The translations under genes and the position numbers were made by a program. Shown one piece after another: positions 32,715 through 41,786 of a DNA stretch of 44,631 nt. Under the pieces are notes generated by a model. The model worked only from the letters and a program-made list of their open reading frames with translations. It was not told the DNA's origin and ran no database searches. Every line of letters begins with the position of its first letter. Within the stretch, counting starts at the first letter, position 1. The stretch spans positions 1 through 44,631 of the forward strand of contig JBBEAZ010000007.1 of NCBI GenBank assembly GCA_040882565.1, written 5' to 3'. This stretch comes from CF-162 sp040882565 (GTDB taxonomy: Bacteria > Chloroflexota > Dehalococcoidia > SM23-28-2 > RBG-16-64-32).

Positions 32715-33934
32715 AAAGCACCCAGGGCGCCCGCCGCGCCGGCAGCCTCAAGCCCGGCGCGCCGGATTACCACCTGATGGTGGCGACGGTGATGCTGCTC
32801 ATCACCGGCCTCCTCGCCGTGTACACGTCGAGCTTTGCGCTCGCTTACCACGAGTACGGCGACCCGAACTACTTCGTCGCCCGCCAGGCGGTCTTCGCGC
32901 TGGCCGGCGTCGCTGCCCTCGTCTTCTTCATGCGGATCGACTACAACCGCCTGCGCCAGTGGAGCGTGCCGATGCTCCTGATCGCCCTCGCCGGGCTCGT
33001 CCTCGTTCTCTCGCCGGTAGGCGTCGAAAGGAACGGTGCGGCGCGCTGGTTGATGCTCGGCCCGATATCAGTGCAGCCGAGCGAATTCGCCAAGCTGGCG
33101 GTGCTCGTCTACGTCTCCGCCTGGCTCGCCAGCCGCGGCCAGAACATCAAGGAGTTCTCCCTGGGTTTCGTGCCTTTCATCCTGATGCTGAGCGTCGTCG
33201 GGGCTCTGATCATCGCTGAGCCGGACATGGGGACGACGGTGATCGTCGTCCTCGTCGCCTGCACACTCTTCTTCGTCGCCGGCGCGCCTCTAACACACCT
33301 CGCACTCCTCCTGAGCGTCGGTGGCGCGGCATGCTATATGGTCATCAGCACCCGCGAATATCAGCTCGACCGTTTGACGAGCTTCATCTCGCCGGAGTCT
33401 GACCCGCAGGGCGTCGGCTTTCAGATCATCCAGCTCCTGACCGCCATTGGCAGCGGCGGCCCGCTCGGCATCGGCTGGGCGGAGAGCCGCCAGAAGCACC
33501 TGTACCTCCCCGGCGCGCATACTGACGGCGTATTCGCGATCCTCGGCGAAGAGCTGGGGTTTGTCGGCCTGATGGGCATCCTCGCCCTGTTCGGGTTCTT
33601 CATCTTCCGCGCGCTCAGGGTCACGATGAGGACTAACGACAGCTTCGCGATGCTGCTCGGCGTCGGCGTCACCAGCTGGATCGCGTTCCAGACGCTGATC
33701 AACATCGCCGGCATCACCCGCACGATCCCGCTGACCGGGGTTCCTCTGCCCTTCCTCAGCTATGGCGGCTCGGCGCTGATCAGCCTGATGGCCGGCGTCG
33801 GCATCCTCCTCAGCGTCTCCCGCTACACATCCGAAGTGCCAATCCACGAACGAGCTCGGCCGCAAACCAGGACGACCTTCCGCCCACCGAAGGAACGCCA
33901 GCGCGGCCCAGTGTTTGAAAGAGGCCCGGCGTGA
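32702..33934 (+). CDS. ftsW: Septal glycosyltransferase FtsW (SEDS family), probable ATC start
   Basis: There are ten or so membrane segments, with SEDS motifs QPSEFAKLAVLVYVSAW, AEPDMGTTVIVVL, QIIQLLTAIGSGGPLG, DGVFAILGEELGFVG and GVPLPFLSYGGSALI. The first ATG (32777) falls inside the first membrane segment's conserved lead-in (PDYHLMVATVM) and has no ribosome binding site. The frame stays open to a stop at 32666 and has no ATG, GTG or TTG in that stretch. An ATC at 32702 has a GAGGAGG site 7 nt upstream, giving about 410 aa. The start is therefore inferred; the product call is firm. It polymerises glycan at the septum with FtsI. Confidence 0.9.
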   Translation: MEGVESTQGARRAGSLKPGAPDYHLMVATVMLLITGLLAVYTSSFALAYHEYGDPNYFVARQAVFALAGVAALVFFMRIDYNRLRQWSVPMLLIALAGLVLVLSPVGVERNGAARWLMLGPISVQPSEFAKLAVLVYVSAWLASRGQNIKEFSLGFVPFILMLSVVGALIIAEPDMGTTVIVVLVACTLFFVAGAPLTHLALLLSVGGAACYMVISTREYQLDRLTSFISPESDPQGVGFQIIQLLTAIGSGGPLGIGWAESRQKHLYLPGAHTDGVFAILGEELGFVGLMGILALFGFFIFRALRVTMRTNDSFAMLLGVGVTSWIAFQTLINIAGITRTIPLTGVPLPFLSYGGSALISLMAGVGILLSVSRYTSEVPIHERARPQTRTTFRPPKERQRGPVFERGPA

Positions 33935-35040
33935 AACTCGTCTTGAGCGGTGGCGGCACCGGCGGTCACGTCTATCCGGCGCTCAGCGTCGCGGAAGCGC
34001 TCCGTTCCCTGCTGCCCGCGGGTGAGGCGCTCGACGTCCTCTACGTCGGCTCATCGGCCGGCAACGAGGCGGAGATCGTCGAGCGTGCTGCAGTTCCCTT
34101 CCGAGGCGTCAGCGCAGCGCCGATCCGCGGGCGTCTGCCCTGGCAGATGGCCACGAACGCCGCCAAGATCGGCGCCGGCGCCGCCCAATCTCGCTCGATC
34201 CTCAGCGAGTTCCGCCCCGAAGTTGTCCTCTCGACCGGCGGTTACGCCAGCTTCCCCGTCGCGCTGGCGGCGCGTGGACGCAAGATACCCCTTGCTGTCT
34301 ATCTCCCCGACCTCAGTCCGGGTTGGGCCGTGCGCGCGATCGCCCGGCTCGCCCAGAAGGTTGCGGTGACGGCTATCGAGAGCCTGCGCAGCCTCCCCGG
34401 CGGCAAGACCATCGTCACCGGCTACCCCGTTCGCAGCGAGTTCTGGAAAGTGGACCGCGCTTCCGGCCGCGAGCGGCTCGGCCTTAGCCCCGAAGAGAAG
34501 GTACTGTTCGTCAGCGGCGGCTCGACCGGCGCGCAGCGGATCAACCGTGCGGTGGCCTCCGACCTTGCCGGCCTTCTTGAGTTATGTGAAGTCATCCACG
34601 TCTCGGGCCCCGGCGATGAAGGCTGGCTCCGCGAAATCCGCGACGGCATGCCCGACGCGCTGCGCAACCGCTACCACCTCCACGGCTACATGCACGACGA
34701 AATGCCCTGGGCCATGGCCGCGTCCGACCTGGCGCTCTGCCGGGCCGGCGCGTCAGTGATCGGCGAACTGCCCGCGCTGGGACTCCCCGCTGTCCTCGTC
34801 CCGCTGCCGCTGGCCGGGGCGCACCAGCGCACGAACGCGCGTTATCTGGCCAAACACGGCGCGGCGACCGTCCTCGAAGAAGACTATCTCGACAACATCC
34901 TCCCCGTCGTCGGCACACTGTTGCATGACGAGAACCGTCTGCGCGACATGCGCGACGCCTCGCGACGCCTCGCGCGGCCCAACGCCGCCACCCGCATCGC
35001 CCGCATGCTCCTCGACCTTGCGAAGGACGGACAACGATGA
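33931..35040 (+). CDS. murG: Lipid II synthase MurG (GlcNAc transferase), 369 aa
   Basis: LSGGGTGGHVYPALSVAEAL is the N-terminal Gly-rich signature. SGGSTGAQRINRAV and RAGASVIGELPALGLPAVLV with LAGAHQRTNARYL form the UDP-GlcNAc-binding part. The usual HEQN-containing loop reads VYLPDLSPGW instead. GTG 33931 overlaps the ftsW stop. MurG adds GlcNAc to lipid I on the inner membrane face. Ends with ATGA overlap into murC. Confidence 0.92.
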   Translation: MKLVLSGGGTGGHVYPALSVAEALRSLLPAGEALDVLYVGSSAGNEAEIVERAAVPFRGVSAAPIRGRLPWQMATNAAKIGAGAAQSRSILSEFRPEVVLSTGGYASFPVALAARGRKIPLAVYLPDLSPGWAVRAIARLAQKVAVTAIESLRSLPGGKTIVTGYPVRSEFWKVDRASGRERLGLSPEEKVLFVSGGSTGAQRINRAVASDLAGLLELCEVIHVSGPGDEGWLREIRDGMPDALRNRYHLHGYMHDEMPWAMAASDLALCRAGASVIGELPALGLPAVLVPLPLAGAHQRTNARYLAKHGAATVLEEDYLDNILPVVGTLLHDENRLRDMRDASRRLARPNAATRIARMLLDLAKDGQR

Positions 35041-36479
35041 CTCACGTCGCCGTCCGTGAGATCCCCGAGCGCGTGCACCTCGTCGGCGTCGGCGGCATCC
35101 ACATGTCTGGAATCGCCCAGGTGCTCCGCGCCCGTGGGCACACGGTCAGCGGCTCCGATCTCACCCTCACGCCTCTCACGGAGAAGCTCGAAGGCCTCGG
35201 CGTCACCGTCCACCAGGGCCACGCCCGCGAGAACATCGACGAGGCCGGCCTCGTCGTCTACACCTCGGCAGCGCAGGCCGACAATCCCGAACTGTCGGCG
35301 GCGCGCGAACGCGGCGTACCCGTGATCAAGCGCGCCGAGATGGTGGCTGTTCTGCAGCAGGGCAAGCAGGTGATCGCCATCGCCGGCGCCCACGGCAAGA
35401 CTACGACGTCCTCCCTTATCGCCTACATCCTGCACAAGGCCGGGCTTTCGCCGACGATCATGGTCGGCGGCGAGATGCGCGACCTCGGCACCAACGCCAT
35501 GCCTGGCGACGGCCCCCACTTCGTCGTCGAAGCGGACGAATACGACCGCGCGTTCCTTAACTACCATCCTTACGTCGCGGTCGTCACCAATGTGGAGCCG
35601 GACCACCTGGACATCTACGGCTCCTTCGAGGAACTGCAGGCGGCATACGCCCAGTTCCTCGCTCAAGTTGACTCCTCCGGTTTTATCGTTGCCTGCTTGG
35701 ACTCCCCCCCCTTGCAGGCATGCCTGTCGCGAAGACAGGCGCTTCTTCCCCGGACTGTAGGAGACGACGTGTCCTACCCCGTTCACGTCGTCTCCTACAG
35801 TCACCTTTCTCCCGAGGCGGACTGGTTCGCCGAGATTCTTCCACAAGAAGAAGGGCGAAAGGGTGTAGACGGTTCAACCTTTATGGTAAGATTCCAAAAA
35901 CAACTCTGGGGGGAGTTTGTGACTCAGCTTCCCGGTGCCCACAACGTAAGCAACTGCCTCGCCGCCGTTGCGGTGAGCGAAATTCTCGGTGTCCCCAAAG
36001 ACACCGTGCGAGAAGCCATCGCTGCGTTCACGGGCGCCGCCCGGCGGTTCGAGTTCGTCGGCGAAGCGGCCGCCGTCACCATCGTCGACGACTATGCCCA
36101 TCACCCGACCGAGATCCGCGCCTCCCTGGCGGCGGCACGCACCCGCTTCCCCGCTCGGCGCATCGTCACGCTCTTCCAGCCGCACACTTACACCCGCACC
36201 GCCTACCTGCTGGACGACTTCCGCACCTGCTTCCGCGATACCAATGCTCTTTATATCGCTGATACCTACGCGGCCCGCGAGAGACCCGACCAGGGCCTCG
36301 ATGCGGCCGCCCTGGCGCGCGAAGTCACAGAACCTCGCGCAACATACGCCGGACCAGTCGCGGACGCCGCGCGCCTCGTCGCCGCTGACCTGAGGGAAGG
36401 CGACGTCTTCCTGACGATGGGCGCCGGCGACGTCTACAAGGCCGGACCGTTAGTACTCGAGATTCTGAAGGAGCGATGA
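35037..36479 (+). CDS. murC: UDP-MurNAc--L-alanine ligase MurC, 480 aa, with an internal palindromic segment
   Basis: HLVGVGGIHMSGIAQVLRAR, the ATP loop IAGAHGKTTTSSLIAYIL, VVEADEYDRAFL, TNVEPDHLDIYGSFEEL and VDDYAHHPTEIRASL are all typical. Residues about 222-290 differ from their surroundings: the DNA (about 35670-35960) is lower in GC, has a run of eight C (35704-35711) and contains two perfect inverted repeats. The frame remains open. MurC adds L-Ala to UDP-MurNAc. The start overlaps the murG stop and the end overlaps murB (ATGA). Confidence 0.94.
   Translation: MTHVAVREIPERVHLVGVGGIHMSGIAQVLRARGHTVSGSDLTLTPLTEKLEGLGVTVHQGHARENIDEAGLVVYTSAAQADNPELSAARERGVPVIKRAEMVAVLQQGKQVIAIAGAHGKTTTSSLIAYILHKAGLSPTIMVGGEMRDLGTNAMPGDGPHFVVEADEYDRAFLNYHPYVAVVTNVEPDHLDIYGSFEELQAAYAQFLAQVDSSGFIVACLDSPPLQACLSRRQALLPRTVGDDVSYPVHVVSYSHLSPEADWFAEILPQEEGRKGVDGSTFMVRFQKQLWGEFVTQLPGAHNVSNCLAAVAVSEILGVPKDTVREAIAAFTGAARRFEFVGEAAAVTIVDDYAHHPTEIRASLAAARTRFPARRIVTLFQPHTYTRTAYLLDDFRTCFRDTNALYIADTYAARERPDQGLDAAALAREVTEPRATYAGPVADAARLVAADLREGDVFLTMGAGDVYKAGPLVLEILKER
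35722..35740 (+). repeat. Small hairpin inside murC
   Basis: GCCTGTC - GCGAA - GACAGGC, a perfect 7-bp stem with a 5-nt loop, lies 12 nt before the larger inverted repeat. Both are within the murC reading frame. Confidence 0.8.
35753..35802 (+). repeat. 19-bp perfect inverted repeat inside murC
   Basis: GACTGTAGGAGACGACGTG (35753-35771) is exactly complementary to CACGTCGTCTCCTACAGTC (35784-35802), with a 12-nt loop TCCTACCCCGTT. It encodes residues of about TVGDDVSYPVHVVSYSH without breaking the frame. A stem of this length is not expected by chance in coding DNA and suggests an inserted palindromic element. Confidence 0.9.
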
Positions 36480-37393
36480 GCCACAAGGAGTTGATCGCCG
36501 ATCTGGGCAAGGTAGCGTCCCTCAAGCTGGACGAGCCAATGTCCCGTCACACCACGTTCGGCGTCGGCGGCCCTGCCGACATCTACGTCGCAGCGAAGAC
36601 CGAGGAGCAACTCCGCCGCGCCTTCGTCCTCGCCAAACAGCACCATGTCCCGGTCTTCATCTTCGGCTCCGGCTCCAACGTCCTCGTCGGCGATCGCGGC
36701 ATCCGCGGCCTCGTCATCGAGAACCAGTACTCCGAGATCAACGGCCCGGCACAGAACGGCCACGGCCTTCGCGTCCGCGCCGGCAGCGGCCTCAGCTTCT
36801 CGACACTCGCCCGGCGCCTCGCCGGCGCCGGTTTCGGCGGCGTCGAGTGGGCCTGCGGCATCCCCGGCAGCCTCGGCGGCGCGGTCGTCTCCAACGCCGG
36901 CGCTTACGGCCATTCGCTCGCCGATGTGCTCATCAGCGCCCGCCTCACCGACGACCACGGCGACGTGCGCGAGCTGACCCCGGACGACCTGGCTCTCGAC
37001 TACCGCAAGAGCTCAGCCGAGGCCCTGCGCGACACGGCCGTTCTCTCCGTGGACCTGCGCGTGCAGGAAGGCGAGGCAAAGCTCCTCAAGCAGCAGATCC
37101 GGGAGTACGACCAGCGGCGCAAGAGCGCCCAGCCGACAGGCCGCAACTGCGGCTCCGTGTTCAAGAACCCGGACGACAAAGCCGCCTGGCAATACGTCGA
37201 TGAGGCCGGTCTGCGCGGCCATCGCATCGGCAACGCGCAGATCTCCGAACTGCACTCAAATTTCATACTTAACCTCGGCGGCGCGACGGCGAAGGACATC
37301 CGCGCGCTCGTCCAACTGGCGCAAGAACGCGTCCGCGAGAAGACCAGCGTCGAACTATCGCCCGAAGTCGCCTTCGTTGGGGAGTTCGAATGA
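36476..37393 (+). CDS. murB: UDP-N-acetylenolpyruvoylglucosamine reductase MurB, 305 aa
   Basis: MSRHTTFGVGGPADIYVAAK and FGSGSNVLVGDRGIRGLVI form the FAD-binding domain. WACGIPGSLGGAVVSNAGAY and RNCGSVFKNPDDKAAW follow, the latter with the catalytic Ser. It makes UDP-MurNAc from the MurA product. It is coupled by ATGA overlaps on both sides. murA is not in the window. Confidence 0.95.
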   Translation: MSHKELIADLGKVASLKLDEPMSRHTTFGVGGPADIYVAAKTEEQLRRAFVLAKQHHVPVFIFGSGSNVLVGDRGIRGLVIENQYSEINGPAQNGHGLRVRAGSGLSFSTLARRLAGAGFGGVEWACGIPGSLGGAVVSNAGAYGHSLADVLISARLTDDHGDVRELTPDDLALDYRKSSAEALRDTAVLSVDLRVQEGEAKLLKQQIREYDQRRKSAQPTGRNCGSVFKNPDDKAAWQYVDEAGLRGHRIGNAQISELHSNFILNLGGATAKDIRALVQLAQERVREKTSVELSPEVAFVGEFE

Positions 37394-38466
37394 CCCCGCG
37401 CAGCCGCAAGCTGAAGGTCGGCATCCTCTTCGGCGGCCGCTCCGCCGAACACGAAGTCTCGGTCGTCTCCGCGCAGGGCGTCATGGGCGCGCTCGACGAA
37501 ACGCGCTTCAAGGCCGTGCCCATCGGCGTCACACGCCAGGGCACGTGGCTAACGCCCGCCCAGACCGAACAGGCGCTCGACCGCATCCGCGCCGAACGCC
37601 TGCGCTCGCTCGATGAGCCGCTCGGCGACGGGCTCCTCTACCGCACGGCTGCCCTCGGCGCGCTGCGCCGCGTCGACATCGTCTTCCCGCTGATCCACGG
37701 CACGAACGGCGAAGACGGCACGCTGCAGGGCCTTCTCGAACTCGCCGGCGTCCCGTATGTCGGCGCCGGCGTCGCCGCCAGCGCGCTCGGCATGGACAAG
37801 GCGCTCCAGAAGACCTTCTTCCGCCATCACAACTTCCCCGTCGTCAACGACGTCGAACTCAGGGCCAGCGACTGGTTACGCGACCGCGACGGCGTCCTCC
37901 GCGGCGCCGAGGCCACAATTGGCTACCCGGCCTTCGTGAAGCCGGCCAACGGCGGCTCCAGCATCGGCACCTCCAAGGCGCGCTCCCGCGAAGACCTCGA
38001 GGGCGCGATCGCGGAGGCGTTCCGCTATGACCGCAAGGTCCTGGTCGAACACGCAGTGGACGGCCGCGAGATCGAGGTCGCGGTGCTGGGCAACGACGCG
38101 CCGGAGGCTTCACCCCCGGGCGAAGTCACGTTCAAGAACGAGTTCTACGACTACCAAGCGAAGTACGACGACCCGGCCACAACCATCCACATTCCCGCCG
38201 ACATCCCGCAAGACCTGGCGGACCGCCTGCGTGAGACGGCGATCGCAGCATACAAGTCGATCGACTGCGCCGGCCTCGCGCGCGTCGACTTCTTCGTGCT
38301 GCCGGACGGGCGCTTCTTCCTCAACGAGGTCAACACAATCCCCGGCTTCACGCCGATGAGCATGTACCCGAAGATGTGGGAGTACGCCGGCCTGTCCTAC
38401 CGCGACCTGATCACGCGGCTGATCGAGCTTGGCCTCGAGCGCTACCAGGAGAAGCCCCGTGGCTAG
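37390..38466 (+). CDS. ddl: D-alanine--D-alanine ligase Ddl, 358 aa
   Basis: ILFGGRSAEHEVSVVSAQGV is the N-terminal signature. HGTNGEDGTLQGLLELAGVP, PAFVKPANGGSSIGTSKARS and FFLNEVNTIPGFTPMSMYPK are the ATP-grasp and D-Ala sites. The product D-Ala-D-Ala is used by MurF. Its first residues are joined to murB by an ATGA overlap and its end overlaps the ftsQ start by 8 nt. Confidence 0.96.
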   Translation: MTPRSRKLKVGILFGGRSAEHEVSVVSAQGVMGALDETRFKAVPIGVTRQGTWLTPAQTEQALDRIRAERLRSLDEPLGDGLLYRTAALGALRRVDIVFPLIHGTNGEDGTLQGLLELAGVPYVGAGVAASALGMDKALQKTFFRHHNFPVVNDVELRASDWLRDRDGVLRGAEATIGYPAFVKPANGGSSIGTSKARSREDLEGAIAEAFRYDRKVLVEHAVDGREIEVAVLGNDAPEASPPGEVTFKNEFYDYQAKYDDPATTIHIPADIPQDLADRLRETAIAAYKSIDCAGLARVDFFVLPDGRFFLNEVNTIPGFTPMSMYPKMWEYAGLSYRDLITRLIELGLERYQEKPRG

Positions 38467-39265
38467 CCGCTCGAAGCGCGTCGGCACCCCCTTCTCCAAG
38501 CGCCACGGCGCGCGCCCCGTCCGCGGCGAGATCCTGATGGACGACCGCACGCGAAGCCGCCTGGCGCGCATCCGCTGGCGCCGGATCTTCGGCGCGATGA
38601 TGCTCGCAGCGATAACGGCGGGCGCGGTTGCCATCTATCTCTCGCCGATAACCCGCGTTCAGAACACCGAAGTCACCGGCGCGACGACCGTCGGCGCCGC
38701 CGAAATCGAGTCCCTCGCCGGGCTGGATGGCGAGTCGATGCTCAGGCTCGACACCGCCGGCGCCGAGGCTCGCATCGAGGAACTGCCGTTCGTCAAGGAA
38801 GCCACGATCACCCGCAGCTGGCCGCAGACGGTCCGGGTCGCGATCGTCGAGCGGACACCGTGGGCGGTCTGGCAGGCGGGCGGGCTCAGCTACGTCGTCG
38901 ACGACGAAGGCGTCGTCATGCCGGTAGGGACGCCGGGAACCGGCCTGCCCGCGATCATCGTCGCCGGCGCGCCCGTCGACCTGACGCCCGGCCAGCACGT
39001 TGACGGAGACGCCGTCGCCTTCGCTAGCGCTCTCATGCAGCAGGTGCCGGAGCAACTGGCGCTCAGCGTCTCTTCGTTCGAGTGGTCCGACCAGAGCGGC
39101 CTCAAGATCACGACCGATGCCGGATACAGCGTAGTGCTGGGCGACAGCGAGAACATGGACTACAAGCTCGCCGTCTGGCGGGAGATCGAAGCTCAGCTGG
39201 GCAGGGAGAGCATGTCCGGGCACGTCCTGGACCTGCGCTTCGGAGACCGGCCGTCATTCCAATGA
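38459..39265 (+). CDS. ftsQ: Cell division protein FtsQ, 268 aa
   Basis: A basic cytoplasmic N-terminus of about 45 residues precedes one membrane segment (IFGAMMLAAITAGAVAIYLS). A POTRA domain (ITRVQNTEVTGATTVGAAEI, then LPFVKEATITRSWPQTVRVA) and the FtsQ beta domain follow. GTG 38459 is chosen because AGGAG lies 8 nt upstream; the longer frame lies within ddl. FtsQ links the early and late divisome. Confidence 0.9.
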   Translation: MASRSKRVGTPFSKRHGARPVRGEILMDDRTRSRLARIRWRRIFGAMMLAAITAGAVAIYLSPITRVQNTEVTGATTVGAAEIESLAGLDGESMLRLDTAGAEARIEELPFVKEATITRSWPQTVRVAIVERTPWAVWQAGGLSYVVDDEGVVMPVGTPGTGLPAIIVAGAPVDLTPGQHVDGDAVAFASALMQQVPEQLALSVSSFEWSDQSGLKITTDAGYSVVLGDSENMDYKLAVWREIEAQLGRESMSGHVLDLRFGDRPSFQ

Positions 39266-39284
39266 TGAGAGCGGAGGTGATGAT

Positions 39285-40559
39285 GTGAAAGAAAACGTAC
39301 TCGCGGCCATAGACGTCGGCAGCAGCAAGGTTTGCACGCTCGTCGCCGAGACGACCCCAGAGAGCGACCTGTGTGTCCTCGGCGTCGGCATCACGCCCTC
39401 CGCCGGCGTCAAGAAGGGCATGGTCGACAACATCCAGCAGGCCACTGAGGCGATCTCCGAGTCCGTCGAGCGCGCCGAGCGCTCCAGCGGCACGAAGATC
39501 ATGTCGGCCTACGTCAGCATCGGCGGCAACCACACAACTTCGCTCAACAACCGAGGCATCTCGACGATCCCCGGACGGCAGCGCCCGATCACGGAGGACG
39601 ATATCGAGCGTGCCCTCGAAGGCGCGCGTGCCCTCAGCCTGCCGACGAACCGCGAGGTGCTGCACAGCGTCGCCCGCTTCTTCGTCGTCGACGGCCAGGA
39701 GCAGGTCACCGACCCGGTCGGCATGTACGGCCAGCGCCTGGACATGGACACGCACATCGTCACCGGCTCCGTCACGGCGATCCAGAACCTGACCCAGTGC
39801 GTCGAAGGCGCCGGCGTCCAGGTCGAGATGCTCGTCTTCTCGCCGCTCGCCGCCGCCGAGGCGGTGCTCGAGGCGGAGGAGAAGGAGCAGGGCGTCATCC
39901 TCGCCGACATCGGCGGCGGCACCACCGACCTCGCTGTCTTCGTCGAAGGCAGCATCTTCCACACAACCGTCCTGCCCGTCGGTGGCTACCACCTCACGCA
40001 CGACCTCGTCGCGGGCCTGCGCGCGCCCTTCTCGCACGTCGAGGAGCTGAAGCTGGAGTACGGCTCGTGCATGCCCAGCCGCGTCGACGCCGAGGAGATC
40101 GTCGAGCTGGAGGCGTTCGGGGGCCAGCGCACCAAGGAAGTGCCACGCCGGCGCATCGCCGAGATCCTGCAGGCGCGCGTCGAGGAGATCCTCGAAATGA
40201 TCTACATCGACGTCAAGCGCGCGGGCTTCGACGACATGGTCGCGGCGGGCCTCGTCTTCACCGGCGGCACGGCCGCCCTGCCCGGCCTGATCGAGTTGTC
40301 CGAGCTCGTCATGCGCATGCCCGTCCGGACGGGCATCCCGACCGGCACTCACGGCCTCTCTGACTCGCTCAACGGCCCGGCCTACGCGACGAGCGTCGGC
40401 CTGCTGCGCTGGGCGATGGAGGAGGACGGGCACACCAACGGCAACGGCCACCACAATGGAAACGGCAACGGCAAGCTCGACCTGAAGCTGCCAGGCGTCA
40501 AGCTCGGCGGCGTCGTCGAGGCGGCCGGGAAATGGCTTAAGACACTGATCCCGAAGTAG
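39285..40559 (+). CDS. ftsA: Cell division protein FtsA, 424 aa
   Basis: Actin-fold motifs AAIDVGSSKVCTLVAE, ILADIGGGTTDLAVF and VFTGGTAALPGLIEL are present, with the 1C subdomain SAYVSIGGNHTTSLNNRGI. The C-terminus has a His/Asn/Gly linker (HTNGNGHHNGNGNGK) and an amphipathic end AAGKWLKTLIPK that should bind the membrane. The GTG start (39285) follows GGAGGTGAT. It tethers FtsZ filaments to the membrane. Confidence 0.96.
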   Translation: MKENVLAAIDVGSSKVCTLVAETTPESDLCVLGVGITPSAGVKKGMVDNIQQATEAISESVERAERSSGTKIMSAYVSIGGNHTTSLNNRGISTIPGRQRPITEDDIERALEGARALSLPTNREVLHSVARFFVVDGQEQVTDPVGMYGQRLDMDTHIVTGSVTAIQNLTQCVEGAGVQVEMLVFSPLAAAEAVLEAEEKEQGVILADIGGGTTDLAVFVEGSIFHTTVLPVGGYHLTHDLVAGLRAPFSHVEELKLEYGSCMPSRVDAEEIVELEAFGGQRTKEVPRRRIAEILQARVEEILEMIYIDVKRAGFDDMVAAGLVFTGGTAALPGLIELSELVMRMPVRTGIPTGTHGLSDSLNGPAYATSVGLLRWAMEEDGHTNGNGHHNGNGNGKLDLKLPGVKLGGVVEAAGKWLKTLIPK

Positions 40560-40598
40560 ATACATCTGCACGGCCCTGGGGAAAGGAGTGATCGCACA

Positions 40599-41663
40599 AT
40601 GAGGTACGACATGGACGGACTTCCGCCGATCAAAGTAGTTGGGGTAGGGGGAGGCGGCTGCAACGCCGTCAACCGGATGATCGAGGCACACATCGGAGGC
40701 GTCGAGTTCGTCGGCGTCAACACGGACCAGCAGGCCCTGGCCCGCTGCGACGCCGAGGTGCAGATCCGCATCGGCGACCGCGTGACGAAGGGTCTCGGCG
40801 CGGGCAGCGACCCTGACAAGGGCCGCGACGCCGCCGAGGAGTCCCGCGACGAACTGAAGGACGCGCTCGCAGGCGCTGAGATGGTCTTCATCACCGCCGG
40901 CCTGGGCGGCGGCACAGGCACCGGCGCCGCGCCGATCGTGGCCCAGATCGCGCAGGACATCGGCGCGCTCACGGTCGCCGTCGTCACCCGCCCGTTCGGC
41001 TTCGAGGGCGCCAAGCGCCGCGAGCAGGCGGAGCGGGGCATCGATTCGCTGCAGGGCGAAGTCGACACGTTGATCGTCATCCCGAACGACCGCCTGCTGG
41101 CGATCTGCGACCAGAAGACGACGATCCCGGAGTCCTTCAAGATGGCCGATGACGTGCTGCGCCAGGGCATCCAGGGCATCTCGGAGCTGATCACGGTACC
41201 GGGCGACATCAACCTGGACTTCGCCGACGTCCGCCGGATCATGGCCAAGGCCGGCCCGGCGCTGATGGCGATCGGCCAGGCAAGCGGCGAGAACCGGGCC
41301 GTCGAGGCCGCCAAAGCCGCCATCGAGAGTCCGCTGCTCGAGACCAACATCCACGGCGCAACCGGCGTGCTCTTCAACGTCGCCAGCGCCGGGACGATGG
41401 GCCTGCACGAGCTGAACATGGCCGCGCAGGTCATCGCCGAGGTCGTCGACCCGACCGCCGAGATCATCTTTGGCTCCTCGACCGACCCGCTGCTGGGCGA
41501 GGACGTCAAGATCACCCTGATCGCCGTCGGCTTCGCGCGGGAGCGCTCATACGAATCGAGGTACGAGGACGAGGAGTTCCGCAGGTTGCGGACGGAGGCG
41601 CTGGACAACAAGGACGATACGGACCTGCCCACGTTTCTACGCAGGCCCGCATCGATCCGATAA
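40599..41663 (+). CDS. ftsZ: Cell division GTPase FtsZ, 354 aa
   Basis: IKVVGVGGGGCNAVNRMIE, the tubulin signature GGGTGTGAAP, the NPFGFEG-type loop (RPFGFEGAKRREQA) and the T7 loop GDINLDFADVRRIM are present. The C-terminal peptide DTDLPTFLRRP, which binds FtsA, is intact. A GGAAAGGAGTG site precedes ATG 40599. It forms the Z-ring and closes the cluster. The linker is short. Confidence 0.97.
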   Translation: MRYDMDGLPPIKVVGVGGGGCNAVNRMIEAHIGGVEFVGVNTDQQALARCDAEVQIRIGDRVTKGLGAGSDPDKGRDAAEESRDELKDALAGAEMVFITAGLGGGTGTGAAPIVAQIAQDIGALTVAVVTRPFGFEGAKRREQAERGIDSLQGEVDTLIVIPNDRLLAICDQKTTIPESFKMADDVLRQGIQGISELITVPGDINLDFADVRRIMAKAGPALMAIGQASGENRAVEAAKAAIESPLLETNIHGATGVLFNVASAGTMGLHELNMAAQVIAEVVDPTAEIIFGSSTDPLLGEDVKITLIAVGFARERSYESRYEDEEFRRLRTEALDNKDDTDLPTFLRRPASIR

Positions 41664-41677
41664 CTGAGCCTGTGAAA

Positions 41678-41697
41678 CCGTCCGCTTCGGCGGGCGG
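41678..41697 (+). terminator. Hairpin with TTCG loop after ftsZ
   Basis: CCGTCCGC - TTCG - GCGGGCGG forms an 8-bp stem (one T-G pair) 14 nt after the ftsZ stop. There is no T-run, so it may protect the 3' end or attenuate rather than terminate. Confidence 0.45.
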
Positions 41698-41786
41698 GCG
41701 GCAGAGACCACAATAGGGCCCGAGCCTGAGAGGGAAGGTGATAGACCGAGACGTTGGCCGAACCAAGCACAACGTTTAGCACGACC

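Noticed and set aside
39108..41408. 766-aa minus-strand frame over ftsQ-ftsA-ftsZ
   Set aside because: It is a GC-driven shadow frame opposite three clear division genes.
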